This document shows positions 1-9,772 of a DNA stretch of 64,000 bases, one piece after another (the stretch's first letter is position 1; each line of letters begins with the position of its first letter). The stretch lies in NCBI GenBank assembly GCA_022376465.1, contig JACDTU010000010.1, positions 62,001-126,000 on the forward strand, written 5' to 3'. The notes under the pieces were generated by a model. It searched no databases. It saw only the letters and a program-made list of their open reading frames with translations, and was not told where the DNA came from. The translations under genes and the position numbers were made by a program. Origin of the DNA: Cubamyces lactineus (lineage: Eukaryota > Basidiomycota > Agaricomycetes > Polyporales > Polyporaceae).

Positions 1-270
1 CCCCTTCCCCCTTTCTCCTTCCCCGTGTATCCGCGAACCCTTTCCCTGCGCTCTCGCCAGCGTCGCGTCCTTCGCAAAGGCCAGCCAACCCTCTCTACCC
101 ACTCCCTTTGGTCCTAGGCTTTGCTACGGTTCGCGCCAGTCACAGGGCACCCGACTCCAACCTCCCTTCTCCTTCGCGTCCTTTCCCCTCTCCCCCACCA
201 GCAGGCCTCGACCTACAAAGGCTCTCGGCCCGAGTAGTATCCTTCCCTTACGGGTGGGTTAGACGCTTCA
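1..270 (+). repeat. Element B 5' LTR, 3' portion
   Basis: Direct repeat of 14420-14689 (offset 14419) with one mismatch seen. It ends in the usual CA. The beginning of this LTR is left of the window. Confidence 0.9.
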
Positions 271-843
271 TTTTGGTGACCACCGCAGGGGGGTGTGTAT
301 AGATCACACAGTCGGTTTCCTCCTGTTGACGGCCCTCCGCGCCGTATCTGTTCGCATTTTCGCGAACAACAAGCCCCACTCCAGGACCCTGTACCCTCGC
401 GTCTGAGCTACTCATTGCATGATTCACAAGTCTGGTCAGACAGGCCAACCATCACCTCGACAGCGACTCCCTTGCGGCCCTACTCGACCCCGTTCGCCTC
501 CTTCTTGAGAGAGGTATCAAAAGGCTCACCAGCGAACCTGCGAGTGCTCCCTGGATCCGCGAAACCACCCTCGCGATCATTGCGAACCCCATAGGTACCT
601 TACGGCCTCTATCTTCGAACATAGCCTTCGCCTCAGCCGAGGATCCTCTAGTCCACCACCCCTCACCTTTCAGGAGTCCCCTCACTTCCCTCTTGGACAC
701 TTCCCCCTGCTCAAGCCCTGCGAGAAGAGAGCCTTGGCGAGGAGGCCTTATCCGCCGCGAGCCTTCTAGTAAACCCTCCAGACTCCTCCCCAGACATTGC
801 GCAAGTCTTCTACTCTATCCGCAAGCCCAATCCAGTAGAGGCA
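271..843 (+). other. Element B leader between LTR and ORF
   Basis: About 570 bases without a convincing gene. It holds the primer-binding site and an untranslated leader with several short ORFs that look incidental. Confidence 0.6.
274..291 (+). other. Element B primer-binding site, tRNA type (candidate)
   Basis: Three bases after the LTR end the sequence reads TGGTGACCACCGCAGGGG. A TGG start complements the CCA end of a tRNA, as in tRNA-primed LTR elements. No complement to it was found in the visible LTR, unlike elements A and C. The tRNA was not identified. Confidence 0.5.
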
Positions 844-1450
844 ATGGCAGACCACAGCGCAAAACCTGCAATGCCTCCTTGCGGACATACTACAGCACCT
901 ACCTTTGACCCTGCGGACCCGCAAAACCTTCGCTGCTTCTTCCGAGATGTGGAGGTGCTCTTTGAGCGAAGCAGAATCGTCGCGGATCAGCGAAAGAAGC
1001 TCTGGGTCATTCGCTACCTCCCTATAGAAGTCGCTGAGCTCTGCGAGAGCCTCCCCTCCTACAGCAGCGAAGACCAGACCTATCAGCAGTTCAAGGCTGC
1101 GATCATTGCTCTCTATCCTGGTGCTGGCGACGATCGCAAGTTCACTATAGCCCAAGTTGAGTCGCTAGTTGCCCAGCGCGCAAGATCCCCCATTGCAGAT
1201 GTCACCGAGCTCTCCAGCTACTACCGCGACTTCTATGCCATGACTGCGTACCTGATCGCGCGAGGGCGATACTCCAAGACAGAGCAGTCGCGTCTCTTTA
1301 TTCACGGGATTGCGGGACCTCTGCGGGAGCGCGTTCAGAAGCAGCTGGAGCTAAAGGACCCTGACCACCACCCAGACGATCCCTACGATGTGGAAAAGGT
1401 CTATGAGGCGGCGATCTTTGTCTTGCACAAGACGATCATTGGAGCGAAGG
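844..1450 (+). pseudogene. Element B Gag-like ORF, N-terminal part (interrupted by A1)
   Basis: The frame starts at ATG 844 and runs to the A1 insertion. Residues about 20-200 look like a Ty3/Gypsy Gag (retrotransposon gag domain): a capsid-like helical stretch starting near FDPADPQNLRCFFRDVE and rich in Trp, Leu and aromatic residues. When A1 and one copy of its 5-bp target duplication (GAAGG, 1446-1450 and 9768-9772) are taken out, the frame continues without a stop into 9773-12690. The intact ORF would be 1174 codons. The interruption is therefore a pure insertion, not decay. Gag identity rests on composition and position; the family is not named. Confidence 0.8.
1446..1450 (+). repeat. 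Target-site duplication of A1, left copy (GAAGG)
   Basis: GAAGG directly precedes the A1 LTR and is repeated at 9768-9772 directly after the other LTR. A 5-bp duplication is typical of Ty3/Gypsy integrase. Confidence 0.97.
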
Positions 1451-2143
1451 TGTTAGGACCGTGCCGTCCGGGGGTACAACTCCGGTGGTCGGGACTTGGA
1501 CGGAGTTCGGGGTCGGAGTACGACCGGAGGTCGGACTAGCACTGGGGTGAGGACTTTCGCGAAACTATTAGTAACGCACGGGTTCCGACTCGGTGTCCTC
1601 TATTTGCGGACTTCGGAGTACGGACTTGACGAGACGAAGGTCGGACTTGGGAACGGGGTTGGGTTGAAGGGGTTGGTAGGAAGGGAACGAAGGTTGGTCG
1701 GACTAGAGGGTCGGGGTTGAGTGTCGGACTACGAGTTGAACCAGTAATGGGTATAACGAGATTTCCGAACTGAGTAGCTACTACATTCCGGGGCAGTATT
1801 TATACTAAGTCAGAAACCCGATAGAAACAATAAGAGATGTACGTGATAGGAAGGAGTAGAACGAAAGTACGAAGTAACTTGCCAAGGGTAAGATAACGTA
1901 GATAGCTCAGTAAGCAAAAGCCTCATGTAGGTAGCGCCATGAGGGGTTATCTGAGACATGTAAGTCATGGGGTCGGGGGAAGTCCGAAGTACGGAGTACG
2001 AAGTGCGGAGTACGGAGAACGGAGTCGGGGGTACGGGGTACGGAAGAGCGGAGTACGGAGGAACGGAGTACGTAACGCGGAGTAAGGAGCGGGGTACGGG
2101 GGTTCGGGGATCGGGCTTCGGGGTTACAGCACGGAGCGTAACA
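1451..2143 (-). repeat. A1 3' LTR
   Basis: 693-bp terminal repeat, the downstream LTR in element orientation. The stretch 1975-2110 is a degenerate tandem array of CGGAGTAC-like units. Short ORFs that appear here recur in all four LTR copies and are not genes. Confidence 0.97.
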
Positions 2144-2280
2144 GTGCCTCCCCCCTAGGCCCGAACCCTTGAGGGCCTATAGTGAAGGGAAATGGAAGTC
2201 TGTCCAAAAAAGGTAATCCGATAAGTCCAGGGAACGGAGATCAAGAATCGGGGCAGGGTCAGAATCGATGAAGAAAGGTG

Positions 2281-2287
2281 TATATAA
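2281..2287 (+). promoter_or_regulatory. TATA box of the A1 antisense gene
   Basis: TATATAA lies 64 bases upstream of the ATG at 2351, outside the LTR and on the strand opposite to gag-pol. The gene therefore seems to have its own promoter. The same box is at 25102-25108 in A2. Confidence 0.7.
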
Positions 2288-2350
2288 GACGGGGGTGAGA
2301 CTTAGCCAGTTCGTCCTCGCTCTTTGTCCCCCACCACCACCACCAGCACT

Positions 2351-3744
2351 ATGTCCTCAACCCTCGACAACATTCAGGCTTTGGAGGCGCACCTTGCGCA
2401 GCTCCGGATGAAGGCAGCGGCGGAGGAGGCCGCAGCAGCCGAAGCGTAAGTACCGGGGTTGCCGGGGTTGCGGAGTACGGAGTTCGGGCTAACGGTGGTT
2501 TACAGGGCGCGAAAAGCGGAGGAGGAGCGAGCACGGGAGGAGAAAGAGCGCGCGGAGTACGAGGCCGCGCAGAAGGCAGCAGCGCTGATCCGCCAGGCTG
2601 CCCTCGCGAAGGCCGGGGCTTCCGCGCGGGGAAGCAAGCGTCCCGCGGAGGACGAGGAGCCGGAGTCGGAGGAGGAAGAGGACGACGCGGAGTTGCTCGT
2701 CCCGCGGTAAGTCCGGTCGGGGTACGGAGTACGGGGGTCGGACTAACGGAGTTCCACAGGACGAGGTGCGACCGGTGCGCCGCGAAGCAAATCGCGTGCC
2801 GGTTCCGCGCGGGCAAACGGACGTCGAGTTGCGTCCAATGCCAGAAAGCTCGGTCGCGCGCGTGCGTCGGGGCCCGCGGACTTCCCGCGGACATCCAAGC
2901 CCGGATCGCGCGCAAGGAGGAGGCCCCAAGCCCGCAGCGCAAGAAGGTCAAGTCCGCCCCCATCGTTGTCGACGACGACGGGTTTGAGACCCCCGCGCCC
3001 ACCGGAGTTCGGAGTTCGGAGAAGGTGCGGGCGGAGAAGGGCAAGGGGAAGGAGAAGGAGAAGGAGAAGACGGTGGAGAAGGCGGCGGAGAAGCCGCTGC
3101 AGCCAGGTGAGGTCCGATGGACCTTTGTCGCGCCACCCGGAATTAACCCCCCAGCACGAACAGTCGTCGCCCGAGGCCCGAGCATCGCAGGCTCGTCGAC
3201 GGGCCCTCGGATGTCCGCCAGCTCCGGACTTACGGAGGTTGGGAAGTCCGACCTCCGGTGGTCCGACGACCCGGAGAAGCTCTCCGACCGGGAGCTCCTC
3301 GAGCACCTGCTCGTCGCGGTGCAGCGCAACCGGCGCACCGCGGGGCGGGTCATCGACCTGCTGGTCGACGAGGAGGAGCAGCGGGAGGAGATGATGCGGG
3401 AGGAGGTCCGGGGTCTTGGCGATGCCATCGCCAAGATCGTGCGGAAGGAGTTGAAGGCCGTCATCGGCGAGGCCGTCCGCGAGGCGGTGAAGTCCGAACT
3501 CGCGACGGAGTTCAGGACTATGCTGCGGGAGATCCTTGAGATCACCTCGCAGGACAAGGAGGACGCGATCGCGGACGCGCTGGAGCGGGCGGGGGTTGCT
3601 GGGTCGGACTGGGAGGAGGAGAATGGGTCGGGGTTGGAGAAGTCCGCGCGGGGCAAGTCCGGTGAGGAGGAGGAGGAGCAGGGCGAGGGCGCGAAGGAGG
3701 GGAAGGGGCCGGAGGACCCGGCGGACATGGACATGGCGGAGTAG
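2351..3744 (+). CDS. A1 antisense accessory gene: Zn2Cys6-like protein, 3 exons
   Basis: Exons 2351-2445, 2506-2706 and 2760-3744, introns of 60 and 53 bp with GTAAGT/CAG ends; the joined frame is 426 aa with no stop. Seen in the protein: an N-terminal Ala/Glu coiled-coil stretch (about 5-60), an acidic patch (about 80-95), then six cysteines at residues 102, 105, 112, 123, 126 and 134 spaced C-x2-C-x6-C-x10-C-x2-C-x7-C. This fits the Zn(II)2Cys6 binuclear cluster of fungal DNA-binding proteins, and basic residues lie between the cysteines. A Lys/Glu-rich segment (about 185-205), a helical charged region (about 270-350) and an acidic tail follow. A DNA- or RNA-binding role is inferred, for example self-regulation or targeting. 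The gene is convergent with pol; the two stops are 107 bp apart. A2 carries the same gene with one residue changed (Arg here, Gly there). Confidence 0.85.
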
Positions 3745-3851
3745 GGCGGTAGTACGGACTTCGGACCTCGGACTTCGTAGCTAGTATCTTGTAGTCCGAG
3801 TGCGGAGGAGTATAGAAAGAAATCTGCTGGTGAGAACTCCGCGTGTGAACT

Positions 3852-6800
3852 TCAAGACAATTTAGCAAGAGGTCCGGGCTTGTCCGGGTAAGCTGCGTGG
3901 AAGTCCGAAACTAGCTCCTGGGCATGTCCGAGCTCCGTGGCCAAGATCCACGAAGTTTCTTCGTCCGTACCTTCGTAGCCTGCCCATCGGACTAGGTACA
4001 GGAGTTGACAACTCCGACGCCGGCGGTCAATCTTGGAGTCGAGGATCTCCGAAATCTCGTACTCCGGTTCTCCGTCCACCAGGATCGGAGGTGGCGGAGT
4101 TTGGACGCGGCCGGGGATGGTGTTCGGAGTTGCAGGCTCGAGTTGTGAGACATGGAAAACGGGGTGTACCGCGTGCATAGAGTCCGGTAGTCGGAGGGTG
4201 AAGGAGTGAGTTCCGACCTGCGCGATGATAGTGAACGGACCTAAGAACTTCTCGGACAACTTTTTGGAGGGACGAGTAGTCCGGATGTGCTGAGCTCGGA
4301 CATAGACCTGATCTCCGACCTTGAAGTCCGGCGCGGGTAGACGGTGTTTGTCCGCCTGTACTTGGTACCGGGCCTGGGCTTCGGCGATCTGCTGTCGGAG
4401 TTGGGTGTGAAGTTCGTCGAGGTCGACAGCGTAGTCGCGAGCTCGAGCGGAGGTGAGGTCCCGCTCGGGGTAGACGGAGATGGCGGGGTTGTAGCCCTTG
4501 TTCGCGAAGAACGGGGATATACCGGTAGTTGCGGACGGAGCATTGTTGTACGCGAACTCCGCCAAGGGAAGGAGTTGGGACCAGTTGTCCTGCTGGTAGT
4601 TCGAATAGATCCGGAGGTACTGCTCGAGGGTCTGGTTAACCCGCTCGGTTTGACCGTCGCCTTCCGGGTGGTAACCGGAGGTGAAGTGAAGGCGCATGTC
4701 GAGGGCCTTACCGAGGGAGCGGAAGAAGTGAGAGACGAACTCCGAGCCCCGGTCGGAGGTAACGTGCGAGGGAACTCCGTGCTTGGAGAACACATGGAGT
4801 ACGAACAAGTCCGCTAACTCCGAGGCTGTAAGCGTGTCGTGGGTAGGGATGAATATACCTTGCTTAGTGAGCCTGTCGACTACCACCAAGATCGCGGTGT
4901 AGCCAGCGGAGTTCGGGAGTTGCTCGATGAGGTCCATGGAGATGGAGTTCCAGGGTCGCTCGGGGATCGGGAGTTGCTTCAAAGTACCGTAGGGGAGATG
5001 CCGGGGGACTTTAGCTCGCGCACAGGTAGTACAGGACTTACAATAGTCCCGGACGAAGAGTCGAAGTCCGGGCCAGGCGTAGTCCCGCAGGACCAGGGCT
5101 TGCGTCTTGTTCTGTCCCCAGTGTCCGGCAGTAGGGTGGTCGTGACAAGCTCGGAGTACGCGAAGGCGGAGGTCGCCGGAGTTCGGGACATAGACTCGAC
5201 CTGAGAGTCGGAGTAGCCCGTCTTCATCGCGGGACCATCGGGAGTTACCTTCGGAGGCGAGCTTGAGTGCAGCAGATAGTTCGGGGTCAGGAGTCGGGGT
5301 TGCTTGAGCGGACTTGATGTCCGAGAGGAGTTGTTCGGAGTCGAGGACGAAGGAAGCTCGGAGTACGGGGGGTCGGAGGTAGGTAGCCCGGAGGGACGCG
5401 GCGAGCTGCTCCTGGGTGAAAACCGGTCGGTAGTTGTGTGGGTTGACGACGGAGTAGTCACTGCCCCCCTCTTTTGGGTAGACGTCCCAACGGCGTGTCA
5501 GTGCGTCGGGCTTCGCTCCAAGCTTACCTGGCCGGAACCGGACTACGAGGTTGAACTGCGAGAGGAACTCCGACCATCGGGCTTGACGGCGGGTCAGTAA
5601 CTTCGTAGTCGCGAAGTATACCAAATTCTTGTGGTCCGTGACAACGTCGATCGGGGTTGCCGAACCTTCGAGGTAGTGCCGCCAGGTCTTGAAACATTCG
5701 AAGATCGCGAGGAGTTCCTTGTCGTGGGTGTCGTAGTTCAACTCCGCGCCGGTCAAGGTGCGGGAGTGGAAGGCAATGGGGTGGAGTTCACCGGACTCGG
5801 TGGTAATGGAGAGAATGCCGGCGATGGCGTAGTCCGAGGCGTCAGTCTCGACGGTGAGGGGTCGGTCGGGCATCCAGTGGTGTAGTACCGGAGCTGTCGT
5901 GAACGCCTTCTTGAGAGCGTTAAACGAACTCCGACATTCCTCGGAGAAGTGCCAAGGCACGGACTTGCGGGTTAAGCGGGTCAGCGGTAGTACGATCTCG
6001 GAGTAGTTTGGAATAAACCGTCGATAGAAGTTCGCGAACCCCAGGAACGACTGTATGTCGCGGACCTTCCGGGGTTCGGGCCAATCCAAGATCGCCTTAA
6101 CCTTCGACTCCGCCATGGTGAGTCCGGTGGGAGAGAGGATGTAACCGAGGTACTCGACGGAGTCGGTGTGGAACTCGCACTTGTCAGCGCGGGCATAAAG
6201 CCGGTGCTTGCGGAGTCGCCGGAGTACCTCTTTGACGTGCTTGCGGTGTTGCTCGGGGTTGTCGGAGTAGATGAGGATGTCGTCCAGGTAGACGATGACG
6301 CACACATCGAGCATGTCCGCGAAGATGTCATTGACGAACCGCTGGAAAGCAGCGGGCGCGTTAGAAAGTCCGAACGGCATGACTAACCATTCGAAAGACC
6401 CATAGCGGGTCCGAAACGCGGTCTTCCACTCATCTCCGGGAGCTATGCGGACTAGGTTGTAGGCGTGACGGAGGTCGATTTTGGTATAGATCCGGGCCTT
6501 CCGAGGCGCGTCCAGCAAGTCCGAGACGAGAGGAAGGGGGTAGCGGTCCTTCCGGGTGATCTTATTCAAGCCCCGGTAGTCCACGCAAAGGCGAAGAGAT
6601 CCGTCCTTCTTTTTGACGAAGAGGACGGGAGCTCCGCAGGGAGAGTTGGACGGACGTATGAACCCCGATCGGAGGTTCTCGTCAATATACTCCCGAAGCG
6701 TGTCGAGCTCGAGTTTTGAGAGGGAGTAAATAGGTCCGAGTGGCGGAGTAGCCCCTTCTTCCAGGTCGATCTTTAAGTCGTAGGGGCGATGCTCCGGTAG

Positions 6801-7577
6801 GATGTCGGCCTTGGTCTTGCTGAAGACGTCCGCAAACTCGTGGTACTCCTCCGGAACTCCGGTGAGGTCCGGGGGAGAGTCGGAGATGGACGAACTCCGC
6901 GCAGTAGCCAAGTCCGGGGTAGACAGGTTCAGGGTATAGCTCGCGGACCCCGGGAGTTTGCAAGCCCGAGCGAAAGCAGCAGCGTTCACAAGGGAGATCC
7001 GGGGTACGGAGGTCGGAGTAGGAGAAGTCGGTAGTTCCGGAGTAGCCGGAGTAGACGGAGTAGACGGAGTACGCTCAGCCGGAGCTGGCGGGGGTACCAT
7101 GGTGTCAGAAACAGGACGCGGCGGGGGTGCGGAACGGAATTGGATGCTGCGCTTCTTCCAGTCAATCAACGGATTGTAGGCGGAGAGCCAGCTGTATCCC
7201 AGAACGGCAGACACGGACTTGTCGAGCGGAGTAACATAGAAATCTATATTGAGGACTTCTCCAGACGGGAAATGTACGGGCAGAGTGGTAAACGAAGTAA
7301 TCAGGTGGTTAGAAGTACCGTCAAAAAGCTGTAGACGGAGCGGGGTTACGGCGGTAGTTGGGAGTTGATACATAGTCGCGAAATCGGAGTCGATGAAACA
7401 ATGGGAGGAACCGGAGTCGATAAGGGCGCGGAACGGAGTTGGGATAGGATCGGAGTACAAGTCGAGGAGGAGTGCATGGGGGTCGGAAAGAGCGGACGCG
7501 TTGAGCCTGAGGATCTCCGTACCGGAGGAGTCAACGCGGTCCTCACGGGGTACGGAGTTCGGAGGACCGCGGACTAA
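3852..7577 (-). CDS. pol: A1 pol polyprotein (PR-RT-RH-IN-chromodomain), -1 frame
   Basis: Open for 1241 codons after the frameshift site. In order: aspartic protease with a DSG triad; reverse transcriptase with the VDYRGLN and YLDD motifs; RNase H starting near VETDASDYA; integrase with an HHCC zinc domain (H...H...CKSCTTC) and DDE core (MDLIEQLP, SDRGSEF, ERVNQTLEQ); a C-terminal chromodomain (EYEISEILDSK ... LVRWAGYEG). It makes the particle protease, copies the RNA and integrates the cDNA; the chromodomain is expected to bind methylated histone tails and steer integration. There is no ATG of its own at the start; it is made as a Gag-Pol fusion through the signal at 7515-7583. All visible catalytic motifs are intact. 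Confidence 0.96.
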   Translation of the reverse strand, partial: LVRGPPNSVPREDRVDSSGTEILRLNASALSDPHALLLDLYSDPIPTPFRALIDSGSSHCFIDSDFATMYQLPTTAVTPLRLQLFDGTSNHLITSFTTLPVHFPSGEVLNIDFYVTPLDKSVSAVLGYSWLSAYNPLIDWKKRSIQFRSAPPPRPVSDTMVPPPAPAERTPSTPSTPATPELPTSPTPTSVPRISLVNAAAFARACKLPGSASYTLNLSTPDLATARSSSISDSPPDLTGVPEEYHEFADVFSKTKADILPEHRPYDLKIDLEEGATPPLGPIYSLSKLELDTLREYIDENLRSGFIRPSNSPCGAPVLFVKKKDGSLRLCVDYRGLNKITRKDRYPLPLVSDLLDAPRKARIYTKIDLRHAYNLVRIAPGDEWKTAFRTRYGSFEWLVMPFGLSNAPAAFQRFVNDIFADMLDVCVIVYLDDILIYSDNPEQHRKHVKEVLRRLRKHRLYARADKCEFHTDSVEYLGYILSPTGLTMAESKVKAILDWPEPRKVRDIQSFLGFANFYRRFIPNYSEIVLPLTRLTRKSVPWHFSEECRSSFNALKKAFTTAPVLHHWMPDRPLTVETDASDYAIAGILSITTESGELHPIAFHSRTLTGAELNYDTHDKELLAIFECFKTWRHYLEGSATPIDVVTDHKNLVYFATTKLLTRRQARWSEFLSQFNLVVRFRPGKLGAKPDALTRRWDVYPKEGGSDYSVVNPHNYRPVFTQEQLAASLRATYLRPPVLRASFVLDSEQLLSDIKSAQATPTPDPELSAALKLASEGNSRWSRDEDGLLRLSGRVYVPNSGDLRLRVLRACHDHPTAGHWGQNKTQALVLRDYAWPGLRLFVRDYCKSCTTCARAKVPRHLPYGTLKQLPIPERPWNSISMDLIEQLPNSAGYTAILVVVDRLTKQGIFIPTHDTLTASELADLFVLHVFSKHGVPSHVTSDRGSEFVSHFFRSLGKALDMRLHFTSGYHPEGDGQTERVNQTLEQYLRIYSNYQQDNWSQLLPLAEFAYNNAPSATTGISPFFANKGYNPAISVYPERDLTSARARDYAVDLDELHTQLRQQIAEAQARYQVQADKHRLPAPDFKVGDQVYVRAQHIRTTRPSKKLSEKFLGPFTIIAQVGTHSFTLRLPDSMHAVHPVFHVSQLEPATPNTIPGRVQTPPPPILVDGEPEYEISEILDSKIDRRRRSCQLLYLVRWAGYEGTDEETSWILATELGHAQELVSDFHAAYPDKPGPLAKLS

Positions 7578-7583
7578 TTTTTT
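7515..7583 (-). promoter_or_regulatory. A1 gag-pol -1 frameshift signal: slippery site plus pseudoknot
   Basis: On the minus strand the heptamer A AAA AAT (7583-7577) ends directly at the gag TAG stop. Five bases later a 10-bp stem begins, and its loop can pair with a 9-base sequence downstream, giving an H-type pseudoknot. Details are given for the identical A2 copy. Confidence 0.85.
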
Positions 7584-9043
7584 GTCTCCTTCGGGGCTGC
7601 AGCCGGAGCGGGCGCAGCGGGAGCGGGGTTGGCTTGAGCGGCGCGACCCTTAGTCGCGGACGAGGTCTTCTTCGGACAAGCACTCGCGGTATGACCAGCT
7701 CCACCGCAGAAGAGACAGAGATTGTTGGCGAAACGGCGTTGACGCTCCTCGGGGGTGAGTTTTCCGTCCTTACCGAGCTTGTCGGTGTACGTCTTGGCCG
7801 GGGTCTTCGGAGTCTTAGGAGACTTCGACGAAATACCGGAATTGCCGGACTTGGACGGGGTAGACGAGGAGGCCTGTCCGGTGTTGTTACCTCCGGACTT
7901 GTTGCCGGAGTTGGAGGACTTGGAGTCGGAGGTCGACTTGTTACCGGACTTCGAAGGTCCGGACTCGCGCGAGACCTCGGCCTTGCGCTCCCAGTAGCGG
8001 TTGTCGATCGACTGCGCGAGGTCGCGAAGGGCCACCAGGGTCTCGGGCTTGCCGACCTCGGAGATGCGGTCCTTGAGACGGTTCGGAAGTCCGTCGTAGA
8101 ACCGGTACCGGAGCGGAGCATTACCCCAACGGACTTGAGTAGCGAGGCGGGTGAACTGAGTGATGTACTTAGCTATCCGCTGGTTGTCGCCCATCCGGAG
8201 GTTCATCAGCTCATGCTCCGCAGCTCCGGAGGCGTCGTAAGGACCGAAGTTCACTCGGAGTTCCTCCTGGAAGTGGTCGTAGGATGTAAGGAAGATGGGG
8301 GGTTTGTCCGAGTCGCCTTCGAGGAGGTAGGGCTCGAACCACTGTAGCGCGGTGCCCTTGAGGAAGGAGATGGCGTAGGTCACCTTCTTCTCATCGGAGT
8401 CGAAGGTTCGGGGTCGGGCCTTGAAGACAAGTTCCAACTGCGTGAAGAAGGACCGGAGTTTGTTGGGGTCGGACCCGTCGAACTGGTCCGGCTCGCGGAC
8501 GTTGTGCCGCTCGTTGTTCGAAGGTTGGGTAACCGCCGGAGTTGGAGCGGTAGTACGTTCGAGGGTACGCGCGATGAGAGAGATCGCGGTCGCTAGTTGC
8601 GACTGAACCCGGTCTTCGGAGTCGGAGGAGTCCGAGCTTGAGCTAGTGTCGTCGTCTCCCGGCCCTTGTGGGTCGTTGTCCGGAGGGCCTGGCGGTCCTG
8701 GAGGGCCCGGCGGACCTGGAGGACTAGGCGGACCCGGAGGCCCGCGGCTCGGACCTGAAGGCTGACCCTCGGAGAACGGGTTCCCCGGAGATGGCTCGCG
8801 GGGTACCTGCGAGGCAGTCGCGGTAGAGATGACCAGAGGCTGAGGCGGGTCACCTTCGTCGTCCCCATCGGAGGACGCTTCGACGATTGTTCGAGCGAAC
8901 TGCCCGCGGCGGCTCGGAGTAGCTTCTTCTTGCGTCGCTGAGTCGCCTCGGCGAGCTGTCCAGCCACTCCAGTTCTCGGCGGGGTCTTCTTGCTCTAGGG
9001 CGCGAGATTGCGTCTGAGTGCGGACTACGGTTCGAGTGGACAT
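7574..9043 (-). CDS. gag: A1 gag
   Basis: 489 aa from ATG 9043. Residues about 95-125 are a collagen-like run of Gly-Pro-Pro triplets, followed by an Asp/Ser-rich stretch. A capsid-like retrotransposon-gag domain follows (about 160-330), then a Lys/Ser-rich linker and one zinc knuckle CLFCGGAGHTASAC (C-x2-C-x4-H-x4-C, about 445-458), then an Ala/Pro tail. It is the structural particle protein. Translation ends at TAG in the frameshift site, so Gag alone should be the main product. The protein is identical to that of A2; the few DNA differences here are silent. Confidence 0.96.
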   Translation of the reverse strand: MSTRTVVRTQTQSRALEQEDPAENWSGWTARRGDSATQEEATPSRRGQFARTIVEASSDGDDEGDPPQPLVISTATASQVPREPSPGNPFSEGQPSGPSRGPPGPPSPPGPPGPPGPPGPPDNDPQGPGDDDTSSSSDSSDSEDRVQSQLATAISLIARTLERTTAPTPAVTQPSNNERHNVREPDQFDGSDPNKLRSFFTQLELVFKARPRTFDSDEKKVTYAISFLKGTALQWFEPYLLEGDSDKPPIFLTSYDHFQEELRVNFGPYDASGAAEHELMNLRMGDNQRIAKYITQFTRLATQVRWGNAPLRYRFYDGLPNRLKDRISEVGKPETLVALRDLAQSIDNRYWERKAEVSRESGPSKSGNKSTSDSKSSNSGNKSGGNNTGQASSSTPSKSGNSGISSKSPKTPKTPAKTYTDKLGKDGKLTPEERQRRFANNLCLFCGGAGHTASACPKKTSSATKGRAAQANPAPAAPAPAAAPKETKN

Positions 9044-9061
9044 ATTGAGTGAAACCCGGTG

Positions 9062-9072
9062 AGTTCGGAAAT
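9062..9072 (-). other. A1 self-priming primer-binding site
   Basis: Two bases inside the 5' LTR end, the minus strand reads ATTTCCGAACT, an exact complement of AGTTCGGAAAT at 9395-9385 in the same LTR. That position lies 33 bases after the TATA box (9428-9421). This is the Tf1/sushi layout in which the RNA 5' end primes reverse transcription. Confidence 0.8.
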
Positions 9073-9074
9073 AC

Positions 9075-9767
9075 TGTTAGGACCGTGCCGTCCGGGGGTA
9101 CAACTCCGGTGGTCGGGACTTGGACGGAGTTCGGGGTCGGAGTACGACCGGAGGTCGGACTAGCACTGGGGTGAGGACTTTCGCGAAACTATTAGTAACG
9201 CACGGGTTTCGACTCGGTGTCCTCTATTTGCGGACTTCGGAGTACGGACTTGACGGGACGAAGGTCGGACTTGGGAACGGGGTTGGGTTGAAGGGGTTGG
9301 TAGGAAGGGAACGAAGGTTGGTCGGACTAGAGGGTCGGGGTTGAGTGTCGGACTACGAGTTGAACCAGTAATGGGTATAACGAGATTTCCGAACTGAGTA
9401 GCTACTACATTCCGGGGCAGTATTTATACTAAGTCAGAAACCCGATAGAAACAATAAGAGATGTACGTGATAGGAAGGAGTAGAACGAAAGTACGAAGTA
9501 ACTTGCCAAGGGTAAGATAACGTAGATAGCTCAGTAAGCAAAAGCCTCATGTAGGTAGCGCCATGAGGGGTTATCTGAGACATGTAAGTCATGGGGTCGG
9601 GGGAAGTCCGAAGTACGGAGTACGAAGTGCGGAGTACGGAGAACGGAGTCGGGGGTACGGGGTACGGAAGAGCGGAGTACGGAGGAACGGAGTACGTAAC
9701 GCGGAGTAAGGAGCGGGGTACGGGGGTTCGGGGATCGGGCTTCGGGGTTACAGCACGGAGCGTAACA
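9075..9767 (-). repeat. A1 5' LTR with promoter
   Basis: 693-bp LTR upstream of gag in element orientation. It carries TATAAATA on the minus strand at 9428-9421; the predicted RNA start is near 9395. Confidence 0.97.
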
Positions 9768-9772
9768 GAAGG
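9768..9772 (+). repeat. Target-site duplication of A1, right copy (GAAGG)
   Basis: Second copy of the 5-bp duplication; the B reading frame resumes right after it. Confidence 0.97.

Larger units (their letters stand above)
1451..9767 (-). mobile_element. Element A1: complete Ty3/Gypsy chromovirus, 8317 bp
   Basis: Complete element with 693-bp LTRs (1451-2143 and 9075-9767) that differ at two sites (c1585/t9209 and a1632/g9256), ends TGTTA...TAACA, and a GAAGG target duplication. On the minus strand it encodes gag (9043-7574) and pol (7577-3852). On the plus strand, between pol and the 3' LTR, is a separate spliced gene (2351-3744). The order PR-RT-RNaseH-IN-chromodomain places it among chromoviruses, and the self-complementary primer site is that of the Tf1/sushi group. 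It has exactly the same length as A2 (coordinates map as 27389 minus position) and differs from it at only a few bases, so both are recent and probably intact. Confidence 0.97.

Noticed and set aside
1967..2158. Recurrent 63-74-aa ORFs in all four A LTRs
   Set aside because: They are readings of the CGGAGTAC array and U5 region; identical in each copy because the LTRs are, with no start context or motif.
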